A stretch of DNA of 35,580 bases. Origin: Loktanella sp. UBA3435. Lineage in GTDB: Bacteria > Pseudomonadota > Alphaproteobacteria > Rhodobacterales > Rhodobacteraceae. The DNA lies in contig DFSO01000025.1 of assembly GCA_002378665.1 (NCBI GenBank), positions 1 through 35,580 on the forward strand, given 5' to 3'. The notes under the pieces are model-generated. The model was not told where the DNA came from. It made no database searches and was given only the letters and a program-made list of their open reading frames with translations. This document shows positions 14,862 to 22,945 of this stretch, one piece after another (position 1 is the first letter of the stretch; every line of letters begins with the position of its first letter). Position numbers and translations under genes: made by a program.

Positions 14862-15671
14862 ATGTATCCAGCGCATCAACCGCAACTCACATACGACGAG
14901 CAAGCCTTGCTTGACCCGCTCCACTTTGCGATGGCCAGTCGCGATGCTGATGTGCTGACGCTCGTGCGCGAGGCATTGGGGGCGGGGCGGGCTCGGTTAG
15001 CCTATCAACCGATCTTCACCACAGGGCCGCAAGGCCGACCTGCCTTTTACGAGGGGCTCATTCGCGTCATGGATCAGGCAGGCCGCGTTATTCCTGCAGC
15101 ACATTTTATGCCCGTAATCGAAGAGACGGATCTGGGCAGACAGATTGACTGCGTGACCCTTGATCTGGCCATCAAAAAACTCGCACATGCCCCACATCTG
15201 CGACTTTCCATTAACGTATCCGCACGTTCGTTAGGTGACGGAAAATGGCGGCGCATTCTGGAAGAAGGGCTCATGTCAAATCATATGTTGGGCGAGCGGC
15301 TTATCTTCGAGATCAGCGAGACTTCTGCGATGATGTTGCACGAAATTGTCATTCGCTTCATGGACGAAATGCAGCCGCGCGGGGTGGCTTTTGCTCTGGA
15401 TGGGTTCGGTGCAGGGCTCATCGCCTTTCGCCATCTTAAGGACTTCTTCTTTGACCTTGTTAAAATCGACAAGGGTTTCATCCGTGGCATCGAAAGCGAC
15501 CCAGACAATCAGGTGCTAACCGAGGCGCTCATGACTGTGGCAAATCAGTTTGAGATGCTTGTTGTCGCGGATGGTATCGAAACGGCGGAAGAGGCCGACT
15601 TTCTGACGCGTATGGGTGCGGATTGCTTGCAGGGATATTACTTTGGGGTCCCAAAATTCGACCTTCAATAG
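14862..15671 (+). CDS. EAL-domain protein with altered catalytic residues
   Basis: The 269-residue protein is almost entirely an EAL (c-di-GMP phosphodiesterase) domain with no recognisable sensor domain. Conserved positions are Glu64 (YEGLIR), Asn118 (INVS), Glu150 (FEISET), Asp180, Lys201 (VKIDK) and Gln257 (QGYYF). Two catalytic positions differ. The second Asp of the DDFGTG loop is Gly181 (LDGFGAG), and the first Glu of the AEGVE motif is Asp237 (VADGIET). Loss of a metal ligand predicts weak or no hydrolysis, so it may be a c-di-GMP binding effector or a decaying enzyme. It starts at the ATG at 14862, divergent from tag. The 173-base gap to phaA shows no gene. Confidence 0.88.
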   Translation: MYPAHQPQLTYDEQALLDPLHFAMASRDADVLTLVREALGAGRARLAYQPIFTTGPQGRPAFYEGLIRVMDQAGRVIPAAHFMPVIEETDLGRQIDCVTLDLAIKKLAHAPHLRLSINVSARSLGDGKWRRILEEGLMSNHMLGERLIFEISETSAMMLHEIVIRFMDEMQPRGVAFALDGFGAGLIAFRHLKDFFFDLVKIDKGFIRGIESDPDNQVLTEALMTVANQFEMLVVADGIETAEEADFLTRMGADCLQGYYFGVPKFDLQ

Positions 15672-15844
15672 CCCAAAAACCATGCGTTCTCTGCATAGTT
15701 GTGATGCAAATGCCGAATCTGCGTTGCGTGGACCTTAGGTAAACCGTAAAAGGGAATGAGCGGCAAGATGGGGCCTGCGCGCCACGTCTGGCAAAGCGCT
15801 GCTCCGACCTGTCTTTGCGCTACTGATCGGAGAGGACCCATCAC

Positions 15845-17020
15845 ATGACCAATGTTGTTATTGCTTCCGCAGCCCGTACCGCTGTTGGCAGCTTCGGTGG
15901 CGCTTTCGCCACGACGAAAGCCCACGAATTAGGCGCCGCTGTGCTAGAGGCGGTTGTTGCCCGCGCCGGCATCGACAAATCTGAAGTAAGCGAAACCATT
16001 CTCGGTCAGGTTCTGACCGCAGCGCAGGGCCAAAACCCTGCACGCCAAGCACACATCAACGCAGGCCTGCCGATTGAGAGCTCCGCTTGGGGGATCAACC
16101 AAGTTTGTGGTTCTGGCCTTCGTGCCGTGGCCCTTGGCGCCCAGCACATCCAGCTTGGCGATGCGACGATTGTTGTCGCTGGTGGCCAAGAAAATATGAG
16201 CATTTCAGCACATGCCGCCAACCTGCGTGCAGGTCAGAAAATGGGCGATATGAACTTTATCGACACGATGATCCGTGATGGTCTTTGGGATGCGTTCAAT
16301 AACTACCACATGGGTCAGACAGCCGAGAACGTCGCTGAGAAGTTCCAGATCACCCGCGATATGCAGGACGAATTTGCAGTTGCTTCCCAGAACAAAGCCG
16401 AAGCCGCACAAAAGGCTGGCCGCTTCATTGACGAAATCGCTGCCTTCACCGTGAAGACCCGCAAGGGCGATATAATTGTTGATCAAGACGAATACATCCG
16501 TCACGGCGCAACTCTCGAAGCGATGGCGAAAATGCGCCCTGCTTTCACCAAAGACGGAACAGTGACAGCGGCAAACGCCTCTGGCCTGAACGACGGCGCT
16601 GCCGCAACGTTGCTGATGTCTGCGGATGAGGCTGAAAAGCGCGGCATCGAACCACTTGCACGCATCGCATCCTACGCGACTGCTGGCCTCGATCCATCGA
16701 TCATGGGTGTTGGCCCGATCTCTGCATCGCACAAAGCCTTGGCAAAAGCGGGCTGGTCCGTTGATGACCTTGACCTCGTAGAAGCCAACGAAGCCTTTGC
16801 TGCACAGGCCTGTGCTGTGAACAAGGAAATGGGCTGGGATCCAGCCATCGTGAACGTCAACGGCGGCGCGATTGCAATCGGTCACCCAATCGGTGCCTCT
16901 GGGTGCCGCGTTTTGAACACGCTGCTGTTTGAAATGAAGCGCCGCGGCGCTAAAAAAGGCCTCGCCACTCTTTGCATCGGCGGTGGCATGGGCGTTGCTC
17001 TCTGCGTAGAGCGCCCATAA
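15845..17020 (+). CDS. phaA: Acetyl-CoA acetyltransferase (beta-ketothiolase)
   Basis: The 391-residue thiolase has the acylated Cys88 in NQVCGSGLRA, the GHPIGASGCR histidine loop and the C-terminal catalytic CIGGGMGVAL. It condenses two acetyl-CoA to acetoacetyl-CoA. The downstream acetoacetyl-CoA reductase makes it the first enzyme of polyhydroxybutyrate synthesis. A ribosome site GGAGAGGA precedes the ATG. A strong hairpin with a T-tract follows the gene, so phaA can be transcribed apart from phaB. The synthase phaC is not in the window. Confidence 0.95.
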   Translation: MTNVVIASAARTAVGSFGGAFATTKAHELGAAVLEAVVARAGIDKSEVSETILGQVLTAAQGQNPARQAHINAGLPIESSAWGINQVCGSGLRAVALGAQHIQLGDATIVVAGGQENMSISAHAANLRAGQKMGDMNFIDTMIRDGLWDAFNNYHMGQTAENVAEKFQITRDMQDEFAVASQNKAEAAQKAGRFIDEIAAFTVKTRKGDIIVDQDEYIRHGATLEAMAKMRPAFTKDGTVTAANASGLNDGAAATLLMSADEAEKRGIEPLARIASYATAGLDPSIMGVGPISASHKALAKAGWSVDDLDLVEANEAFAAQACAVNKEMGWDPAIVNVNGGAIAIGHPIGASGCRVLNTLLFEMKRRGAKKGLATLCIGGGMGVALCVERP

Positions 17021-17029
17021 CTTCAAATC

Positions 17030-17060
17030 GGGCGCGCAATAATGTTGTGCGCCCTTTTTT
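17030..17060 (+). terminator. Rho-independent terminator after phaA
   Basis: GGGCGCGCAA (17030-17039) pairs with TTGTGCGCCC (17045-17054) with one G-U pair around loop TAATG, and six T residues follow. It lies between phaA and phaB, so it likely attenuates rather than fully separates the two. Confidence 0.9.
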
Positions 17061-17107
17061 GATATTATAGCAAGATTACAATGAAGAATTTCTTGGAGGA
17101 GAAAACT

Positions 17108-17833
17108 ATGTCCCGTGTTGCTCTTGTCACTGGCGGTTCCCGCGGTATTGGTGCTGCCATTGCTATGGCGTTAAAAGAAGCCGGCTATAAAGTCGCTGCC
17201 ACCTATGCTGGTAATGATGAAAAGGCTGCGGCCTTCACTGCTGAAACAGGCATCAAGACCTACAAATGGGACGTTGCCGACTATGAGGCCTGTGCCGCTG
17301 GTATCGCGCAAGTCGAAGGCGACCTTGGCCCGGTTGAGGTTCTCGTCAATAACGCAGGTATCACCCGCGACGCACCATTCCACAAAATGACACCTGCACA
17401 GTGGAACGAAGTCATTGGCACGAACCTGAACGGCGTGTTCAACATGACGCACCCTGTTTGGCCAGGTATGCGCCAGCGCAAGTTTGGCCGCATCATCACG
17501 ATCTCATCGATCAACGGCCAAAAAGGCCAATTCGCGCAAGCCAACTACGCCGCGTCCAAAGCGGGCGACATCGGCTTTACCAAGTCATTGGCCCAAGAGG
17601 GTGCACGCGCTGGCATTACAGTGAACGTGGTCGCACCAGGTTACATCAACACCGAGATGATGAGCACAATTCCTGAAAAAGTGATGAACGAAGTCATCTT
17701 GCCGCAAATCCCGGTGGGACGTTTGGGTGAAGCATCCGAGATTGCTCGCACCGTTTTGTTCCTCGCGTCCGACGATGCAGGCTTTATCACAGGCTCCACA
17801 ATTTCCGCGAATGGTGGCCAATACATGAGCTAA
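17108..17833 (+). CDS. phaB: Acetoacetyl-CoA reductase
   Basis: The 241-residue SDR has TGGSRGIG (8-15), NNAG (81-84), Ser134, Tyr147 and Lys151, and the GQKGQFAQANYAASKAG stretch typical of PhaB. It reduces acetoacetyl-CoA with NADPH to (R)-3-hydroxybutyryl-CoA. The ATG at 17108 has an excellent ribosome site (GGAGGAGA), so the upstream ATG at 17081 is rejected. It is closely preceded by phaA and its terminator and followed by a strong terminator of its own. Confidence 0.95.
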   Translation: MSRVALVTGGSRGIGAAIAMALKEAGYKVAATYAGNDEKAAAFTAETGIKTYKWDVADYEACAAGIAQVEGDLGPVEVLVNNAGITRDAPFHKMTPAQWNEVIGTNLNGVFNMTHPVWPGMRQRKFGRIITISSINGQKGQFAQANYAASKAGDIGFTKSLAQEGARAGITVNVVAPGYINTEMMSTIPEKVMNEVILPQIPVGRLGEASEIARTVLFLASDDAGFITGSTISANGGQYMS

Positions 17834-17850
17834 ACCGCTCTGCTAAAACG

Positions 17851-17882
17851 AAAAAAGGGGCCGATTTTTCGGCCCCTTTTTT
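17851..17882. terminator. Bidirectional terminator
   Basis: AAAAAAGGGGCCGA (17851-17864) and TCGGCCCCTTTTTT (17869-17882) form a 14-bp stem around TTTT. The A-tract and T-tract arms allow termination in both directions, serving phaB on the plus strand and the DUF465 gene (17905-18072) on the minus strand. Confidence 0.92.
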
Positions 17883-17904
17883 GTCGCTAATTCATGTTGG
17901 CGCG

Positions 17905-18072
17905 TTAGTGCGCGCTTAACTTGCTGATCTCTTCTTTGATCGCCAGTTTCTGCTTTTTCAGCGTCGCGATTTCCGCGTCTGTGGATGCAGGGCTGCGTTG
18001 CAGCGTCTCCACTGAGTCTGAGAGGTTTTGGTGCTTCTTTTTCAGTTGCTCGATGTGTGAACTTACACTCAT
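17905..18072 (-). CDS. DUF465 (YdcH-like) small coiled-coil protein
   Basis: The 55-residue, highly charged helical protein contains HIEQLKKKHQNLSDSVETLQ and ends with LKKQKLAIKEEISKLSAH, the pattern of the DUF465/YdcH family. A two-helix hairpin or coiled coil is likely. The start at 18072 is supported by GAGGAGGACG just before the ATG. Function is unknown in the family. It reads into the bidirectional terminator shared with phaB. The 121 bases up to the methyltransferase gene end are noncoding. Confidence 0.88.
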   Translation of the reverse strand: MSVSSHIEQLKKKHQNLSDSVETLQRSPASTDAEIATLKKQKLAIKEEISKLSAH

Positions 18073-18193
18073 GGTCGTCCTCCTCTGGTGTTTTAATAAC
18101 ATCCCTACTGCACCACATCTTTTCCCATCTGTCACGCCGCAGGGCAGCATGTTCATGCGAATTCCAGAATTACGGCTAAAGATTGCCAAAATA

Positions 18194-18925
18194 TTAATCA
18201 GCTAGGCTAAAACTGGCTCCATTGCGCAGTATTTCACGCACATGTGCAGTGTAGTTTTCGCGGTCCGCGTCATGCATCGTGCCATCGTGCATCACAAGCG
18301 GGGCCGTAAGCCGAAATGGCGCACGGCCAGAATGCCGCGCTTGCAGCAAAAACAGGTGCGGTGCGCTGCCAACACGCGCTGAAATGGGCCGCACAACAAC
18401 AGATCCGATTCGCCCCAGAAGCGCAGATAAAACCTCGGGCAGGCGTTCAATCCGCAGGATCATCGTGAAATACCCCTTTGGGGCCAAACGCTTAATCGCG
18501 ACGTCAATCCAATCGCCCAAGGGTGTATCACCACCCATCGCAATATCGCGCCCCGCATCAGGGGCCGCAGAGCCAGCGGCGCGGTCAAAATAGGGTGGGT
18601 TCATCATCACATGGGTAAATTGGCGATTGCGTAAGTCCGCAGGCAAGGCACGCAAATCGGCGTTCACGACCGTCAGGCCATTTTTCTCGGCAAGTGCGGC
18701 ATACTCAGGCTGCAATTCAACGCCCGTTATCTCCACTCCCTCGACCCTCGCTGCGAGACAAAGCGACGCAACCCCAACACCGCAACCGAGCTCCAGGACG
18801 GTCTCACCCGCCTTTGCGGGCACACTCGCGGCGAGCAAAACGGCATCGATCCCAGCGCGGTAGCCTTTGGCAGGTTGCAACGCAGTAACCTTACCACCAA
18901 GGAAAAGATCGTTTGTTGTCTCCAC
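18194..18925 (-). CDS. SAM-dependent methyltransferase (TrmN6-like)
   Basis: The 243-residue protein has a class I methyltransferase core: VLELGCGVGVASL (motif I), GVELQPEYAALA (motif II) and the adenine-N6 signature NPPY in HVMMNPPYFD. The N-terminal FLGGKVTALQPAKGYRAGIDAVLLAA is typical of TrmN6/YfiC proteins, which methylate A37 of tRNA-Val, or of related N6-adenine methylases. The exact target is inferred. The most economical start is the GTG at 18925, one base after the DUF2007 stop and preceded by GGGGCG; an ATG at 18949 inside DUF2007 is the alternative. It is probably co-transcribed with DUF2007. Confidence 0.87.
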   Translation of the reverse strand: METTNDLFLGGKVTALQPAKGYRAGIDAVLLAASVPAKAGETVLELGCGVGVASLCLAARVEGVEITGVELQPEYAALAEKNGLTVVNADLRALPADLRNRQFTHVMMNPPYFDRAAGSAAPDAGRDIAMGGDTPLGDWIDVAIKRLAPKGYFTMILRIERLPEVLSALLGRIGSVVVRPISARVGSAPHLFLLQARHSGRAPFRLTAPLVMHDGTMHDADRENYTAHVREILRNGASFSLAD

Positions 18926-18926
18926 C

Positions 18927-19142
18927 CTAACGCCCCAAATCAATCTCATTGTCACGCATGATCGCTTCGGCCATGAACAAATCACGGTCAATTACCATCA
19001 GTCGGCGCGGCATTATTCCGATTGATCCTTCGAGGACGCTCATGTTTACGTCGAACTGGAAGCAAGCTATACCCTCACTGTCCAAAAGTGCGGTAGCGTA
19101 AGCGATGACAGTAGGGTCGTTGGTGCGTAAAAGCTCTTTCAT
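18927..19142 (-). CDS. DUF2007 domain protein
   Basis: The 71-residue protein matches the DUF2007 pattern: MKELLRTNDPTVIAYATALL, then DSEGIACFQFDVNMS and a C-terminal RRLMVIDRDLFMAEAIM. The family is sometimes described as a putative signal-transducing fold related to PII-like domains; its role is not established. It lies directly upstream of the methyltransferase on the same strand, with 55 bases to the divergent ispB gene. The longer frame reaching 19319 overlaps ispB and is not used. Confidence 0.85.
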   Translation of the reverse strand: MKELLRTNDPTVIAYATALLDSEGIACFQFDVNMSVLEGSIGIMPRRLMVIDRDLFMAEAIMRDNEIDLGR

Positions 19143-19197
19143 ATCTATGACGTAAGCATCGTTTACGTCTTTGTCTATTCTGATGACGGAATTCGCT

Positions 19198-20196
19198 ATG
19201 AGCCTTGATGCAGCAGCCACCAAACCGCACGAAAAACTGGCAGAGGCCTTGGCCGAAGACATGGCGGCGGTGAACGAGATGATCCGCGCGCGCATGGCCT
19301 CGGAACACGCACCACGCATACCTGAAGTGACTGCGCATTTGGTTGAGGCGGGCGGTAAACGCTTGCGTCCTATGCTGACACTCGCGGCCGCGCGGATGTG
19401 CGGCTACGACGGCCCGTATCACGTGCATTTGGCGGCAACGGTTGAGTTTATTCACACAGCAACCTTGCTACACGACGACGTTGTTGATGAAAGCGATAAG
19501 CGGCGCGGACGGCCCACTGCAAACCTTCTTTGGGATAACACCAGCAGCGTTCTGGTTGGCGATTATCTCTTTGCGCGCTCATTCCAGTTGATGGTCGAGA
19601 CGGGCTCGATACGGGTGCTTGATATCCTTGCAAACGCCTCGGCCACGATTGCTGAGGGCGAGGTTTTACAACTGACCGCCGCTGCCGATCTGGCTACCAC
19701 CGAAGAGATCTACTTCAAGGTAGTGCGCGGCAAAACAGCAGCGCTTTTCTCAGCTGCTATGGAAGTCGGCGGCGTGATTGCAGCGGCGGATGAGACGCTG
19801 GTGAAGGCGTTGTTTAACTACGGTGACGGGCTTGGTATCTCGTTCCAGATTGTCGATGACTTGCTCGACTACGGCGGGACAAGCGCTATTGGCAAAAACG
19901 TTGGCGACGATTTCCGCGAGCGTAAACTGACGCTCCCTGTGATCCGCGCCATTGCGGCAGGTGATGCCGACGAGCGGGCATTCTGGAAACGTACGATAGC
20001 TAAAGGTAATCAGGCCGAGGGTGACCTCGAAAAAGCGATGGTAATCCTCGAGCGCCACGGCACAATGGAGAGCACGCGCGATACGGCGATTGAATGGTCG
20101 GAAAAGGCAAAAGCCTCGCTCTCGCCATTGCCCGATCACGCACTGAAAACTATGCTGATTGATCTGGCCGATTACGTGGTCGCGCGGATCACTTAA
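19198..20196 (+). CDS. ispB: Polyprenyl diphosphate synthase (octa-/decaprenyl)
   Basis: The 332-residue trans-prenyltransferase has GGKRLRP (52-58), the first aspartate motif LHDDVVDESDKRRG (Asp93, Asp94, Asp97) and the second motif IVDDLLDYGG. It elongates farnesyl diphosphate with isopentenyl diphosphate to make the long ubiquinone side chain; in this group that is usually decaprenyl (Q10), which the sequence alone does not prove. The start at 19198 has GACGGAA upstream; TTG and ATG codons at 19171 and 19183 are alternatives. Its TAA lies in the palindrome TTAA that also supplies the stop of the convergent ispE. Confidence 0.94.
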   Translation: MSLDAAATKPHEKLAEALAEDMAAVNEMIRARMASEHAPRIPEVTAHLVEAGGKRLRPMLTLAAARMCGYDGPYHVHLAATVEFIHTATLLHDDVVDESDKRRGRPTANLLWDNTSSVLVGDYLFARSFQLMVETGSIRVLDILANASATIAEGEVLQLTAAADLATTEEIYFKVVRGKTAALFSAAMEVGGVIAAADETLVKALFNYGDGLGISFQIVDDLLDYGGTSAIGKNVGDDFRERKLTLPVIRAIAAGDADERAFWKRTIAKGNQAEGDLEKAMVILERHGTMESTRDTAIEWSEKAKASLSPLPDHALKTMLIDLADYVVARIT

Positions 20197-21050
20197 AGCA
20201 ACGGCGCAGGCGCTACCCACCAGCCCATATTCCCGACCTGCAAGGTGCGGGCAACCTGACGTGCGTCGCCGATTGTGCGGACAAGGCCATAACATGTGGC
20301 CCCCGATCCAGACATCCCCGCATGCACGACTTGTGGCATTCTTCCCAAGGCTTTAAGCGCGTCGTCCACCTGAGGTGCTATGTTGCGTGCAGGGGCCTCT
20401 AGATCATTACGTTGCTGCGATAGCCATGATGCAAATTTGTCAAAATCCATCGCCGCAGGTAAGGTGCCCATGCTGGCGTTCTTCTTGCTCTTAAGCCCTG
20501 CGAACACCGCGCCAGTGGGCACGTCGACCATAGGGTTGACCAAGACAAGAGCACAGTCAGGCAAGGCGGGCCAAAGGGTTAAGCGTTCGCCTATGCCTTC
20601 CATGCGGATCGGGCTTGGCGCTTTCATGCACACCGGCACATCAGCCCCCAATGCAATGACTTCGGGCGCTTTGGGAGACAGCGGTTCAACATCCCACAAA
20701 GCGGCTAGCATCGATAAGGCCATCGCGGCATCAGAGGAGCCGCTACCAATGCCGGCGGCATGTGGCAGGTTCTTTTCGAGCGTCAAGTGCGCACCCAAGG
20801 TGACACCCCGCGCGGCACGCAAAGCATAGGCTGCACGCATGATCAGATTGGTGTCATCCGTGGGGACACCCATCGCAAAAGGACCGCCAACTTTGATCTG
20901 TAAATCAGGCGCAATTGTCGCTGTGATTTCATCACAAATCCCTGCAAAGACGACCAAACTATCCAGCAAGTGATAGCCATCACTGCGCTGGCCCGTCACA
21001 TGGAGCGTCAGGTTGATCTTCGCAGGTGCGCTGTCCTTAATTATCGCCAT
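20193..21050 (-). CDS. ispE: 4-diphosphocytidyl-2-C-methyl-D-erythritol kinase
   Basis: The 285-residue GHMP kinase has the N-terminal APAKINLTLHVTGQRSDGYH and the ATP loop PHAAGIGSGSSDAA. A late glycine-rich motif, AGMSGSGATCYG, follows. It phosphorylates CDP-methylerythritol in the MEP pathway to isopentenyl diphosphate, the building block used by IspB next door. The start at 21050 overlaps the end of the TPR gene by 14 bases, so the two are probably co-transcribed. The frame to 21098 is an overlap without support. Confidence 0.95.
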   Translation of the reverse strand: MAIIKDSAPAKINLTLHVTGQRSDGYHLLDSLVVFAGICDEITATIAPDLQIKVGGPFAMGVPTDDTNLIMRAAYALRAARGVTLGAHLTLEKNLPHAAGIGSGSSDAAMALSMLAALWDVEPLSPKAPEVIALGADVPVCMKAPSPIRMEGIGERLTLWPALPDCALVLVNPMVDVPTGAVFAGLKSKKNASMGTLPAAMDFDKFASWLSQQRNDLEAPARNIAPQVDDALKALGRMPQVVHAGMSGSGATCYGLVRTIGDARQVARTLQVGNMGWWVAPAPLL

Positions 21051-22731
21051 TTTTGGCACGCAACGGCGGTTCGCCGTCCTGTTCCAACACGGCATCAAGA
21101 CCGATTTCTAGCTTACGGCGAATGCGGATGGCGTCTTCCTCTGTCGGGTCAAACGAGAGGGCGCGGTTCCATTGGAAACGGGCTTCGACAAACCTGCCAA
21201 CGGCCCAAAGGCCGTCTCCTAAGTGATCATTGATGATGGGATCAACGGGTAAAAGCGACGCCGAGTTTTCAAGGTGCACAACGGCATCTTCATATTCGCC
21301 GCGCTGATAAAGCACCCAACCAAGACTATCCACAATCGCGCCATTCTGCGGCTCGGCGGCGACGGCGGTCTCGATCATTTGCAGTGCTTCTTCCATGTTC
21401 ACATTGCGCTCTACCATAGAATATCCAAGGTAATTAAGCACTTGGGGTTGATCTTTGTTGAGCTTAAGTGCTGCGCGGAAATCGGCCTCGGCGGCGGGCC
21501 AATCATCCAGCAGATGATTGGTGATCCCGCGCGCATAGTAGATAAACCACTTGAGCGGATCGGCATCATCATAGAGGTCTAGGGCGCGCGAATAGGCGGT
21601 CTTTGCTTTGTCGAGTTCGTCGTTTTCGCGGTAGGTGTCGCCTGCGGTCGCAAACACGCGGGGCATGTCGGGGTGTTTGCTGGCGAGGGCTTCTAAGACT
21701 TCAATCGCGACGCCAATTTTGCCAGCTTTTCTGAGGGTCTCTGCGCGTCCAAGTTCGGCGGCTAGAAAGGCGGGGTCTTCTGATACGACCGAGCTAAATG
21801 TCGCAGCCGATAATTCGTGCTGCCCCATATTATCAAGCAGTTCGGCAGCAAGCAGGATCGCATCCGAATTGTTTGGGTTTAGAAAGGCCGAGGCCCGCGC
21901 ATAAAGCAAAGTATAGCCGTCATCTGCATCCCCAACGAGCGCCTGAGCCAGCGTAAGATAGATCTCAGACATCCCATCTTTAGCGCCGCGCACATAGGTG
22001 AACGGCACCTGTTGTTCTTGCGACAAATCATTGCGAATTTGGGCCAAAGTCGCGTCGGTTTGTGTGCCAAAAATGGTGTCTAACAAGGCGATTGCATCGG
22101 CATTCCTGGCAAGCTGGCTCAGGATCTGGGCGTGGGCAATTGCGCTGCGACGGGTGTAGCGCAAACCGTTCTGCGGGCTGCCCGCAAAGATCGCATCAGC
22201 CCCCTCAAAGTCACCGACGTAAGCGATAGCTAATGCCTTGTTATATAATCCATAAGCGCCAAGACCGGGGGATGCGATGACTTCGTCAAAGGCGGTGATT
22301 GCGTCGGTCATTTGACCTTTGCCAACAAGCGCCCAAGCACGGGTCAAACCGTCGACCAAGGGGCCGATATCTTGCTCTGCGTCGAGGTTGGTAGTCACAG
22401 TGTCCCAGTCGTCTTCATTGGCCGCGCTGACGCTTAGCACCAGATGGGCCATTTGGCTTTTGAAGTCTGCATCAACCATCATGGAGGCAAAGGGTTTCGC
22501 GGCCGCAAAGTCACCAAGTCCCATGTGCGAAATCATTGCATTCTCAAGCAGATATGGGTTCAGCGGGTCGGCTTCCAGGCTTTCGCGAAAATAGGCGGCA
22601 CTTGTGCTAAAAGCACTATCTTTTGCGGCTTGGCGTGCGGCAAGGTACGCCCCTGCTTTGGGCTCGGCTGCGGCCGAAAACGGCAGGAGAGCGATTAGGA
22701 AGGTCGCGGTTAGTATGGCGCGTTTTGTCAC
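21037..22731 (-). CDS. Exported TPR-repeat protein
   Basis: The 564-residue protein begins with a GTG codon preceded by AGAGG. It opens with a Sec-type signal peptide (KRAILTATFLIALLPFSAAA, cleavage near residue 22). The rest is helical with many tetratricopeptide repeats, for example AYLAARQAAKDSAFSTSAAY, LDKAKTAYSRALDL, WPAAEADFRAALKLN and YEDAVVHLENSASLLPVD. It probably sits in the periplasm or at the outer membrane as a scaffold for envelope assembly; no catalytic domain is visible. Such genes commonly precede ispE in Rhodobacteraceae, to my recollection. There is no lipobox Cys at the cleavage site. Transcription likely starts in the 214-base gap to 22946. Confidence 0.85.
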   Translation of the reverse strand: MTKRAILTATFLIALLPFSAAAEPKAGAYLAARQAAKDSAFSTSAAYFRESLEADPLNPYLLENAMISHMGLGDFAAAKPFASMMVDADFKSQMAHLVLSVSAANEDDWDTVTTNLDAEQDIGPLVDGLTRAWALVGKGQMTDAITAFDEVIASPGLGAYGLYNKALAIAYVGDFEGADAIFAGSPQNGLRYTRRSAIAHAQILSQLARNADAIALLDTIFGTQTDATLAQIRNDLSQEQQVPFTYVRGAKDGMSEIYLTLAQALVGDADDGYTLLYARASAFLNPNNSDAILLAAELLDNMGQHELSAATFSSVVSEDPAFLAAELGRAETLRKAGKIGVAIEVLEALASKHPDMPRVFATAGDTYRENDELDKAKTAYSRALDLYDDADPLKWFIYYARGITNHLLDDWPAAEADFRAALKLNKDQPQVLNYLGYSMVERNVNMEEALQMIETAVAAEPQNGAIVDSLGWVLYQRGEYEDAVVHLENSASLLPVDPIINDHLGDGLWAVGRFVEARFQWNRALSFDPTEEDAIRIRRKLEIGLDAVLEQDGEPPLRAKNGDN

Positions 22732-22842
22732 GAATATGACCTCTGGTTGGGCATGTTTGGATGCAGGGTATCGGGCCGTGGCCTTGGCCGCAATCGAACT
22801 TGCCGTGAACCGCGGATATGCGCCGAAAAGGGGTGTGATTTA

Positions 22843-22871
22843 CGTGCACAGAGCGTGCACTGGGCGTGCAC
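22843..22871. repeat. Three CGTGCAC repeats spaced 11 bases
   Basis: CGTGCAC starts at 22843, 22854 and 22865, an exact 11-base period, so all three palindromic GTGCAC cores face the same side of the helix. The array ends four bases before the -35 of the promoter for the orphan gene at 22946 and 112 bases upstream of the TPR gene start. This is the layout of a cooperative regulator-binding array. I do not recognise the regulator. Confidence 0.65.
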
Positions 22872-22875
22872 CAAG

Positions 22876-22904
22876 TTTACACGCGCATTTTGTCGGATCA
22901 TAAT
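22876..22904 (+). promoter_or_regulatory. Sigma-70-type promoter of the orphan gene
   Basis: TTTACA (22876-22881), a 17-base spacer and CATAAT (22899-22904) each match five of six consensus bases. Transcription would begin near 22911 and leave a leader of about 35 bases before the ATG at 22946. Confidence 0.65.
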
Positions 22905-22945
22905 GAGTGGAAATTCAAAACCCCTGATCGATTTGGAAACTAGCC

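Noticed and set aside
16205..17026. A 273-codon frame on the minus strand inside phaA
   Set aside because: phaA is a complete thiolase on the plus strand; the antisense frame reads as Cys/His/Arg-rich nonsense.
22843..22871. Three short repeats considered as a CRISPR array or plasmid-type iterons of an origin
   Set aside because: Units are 7 bases at 11-base spacing, far too short for CRISPR, and no rep gene is nearby; an operator array beside a promoter fits better.
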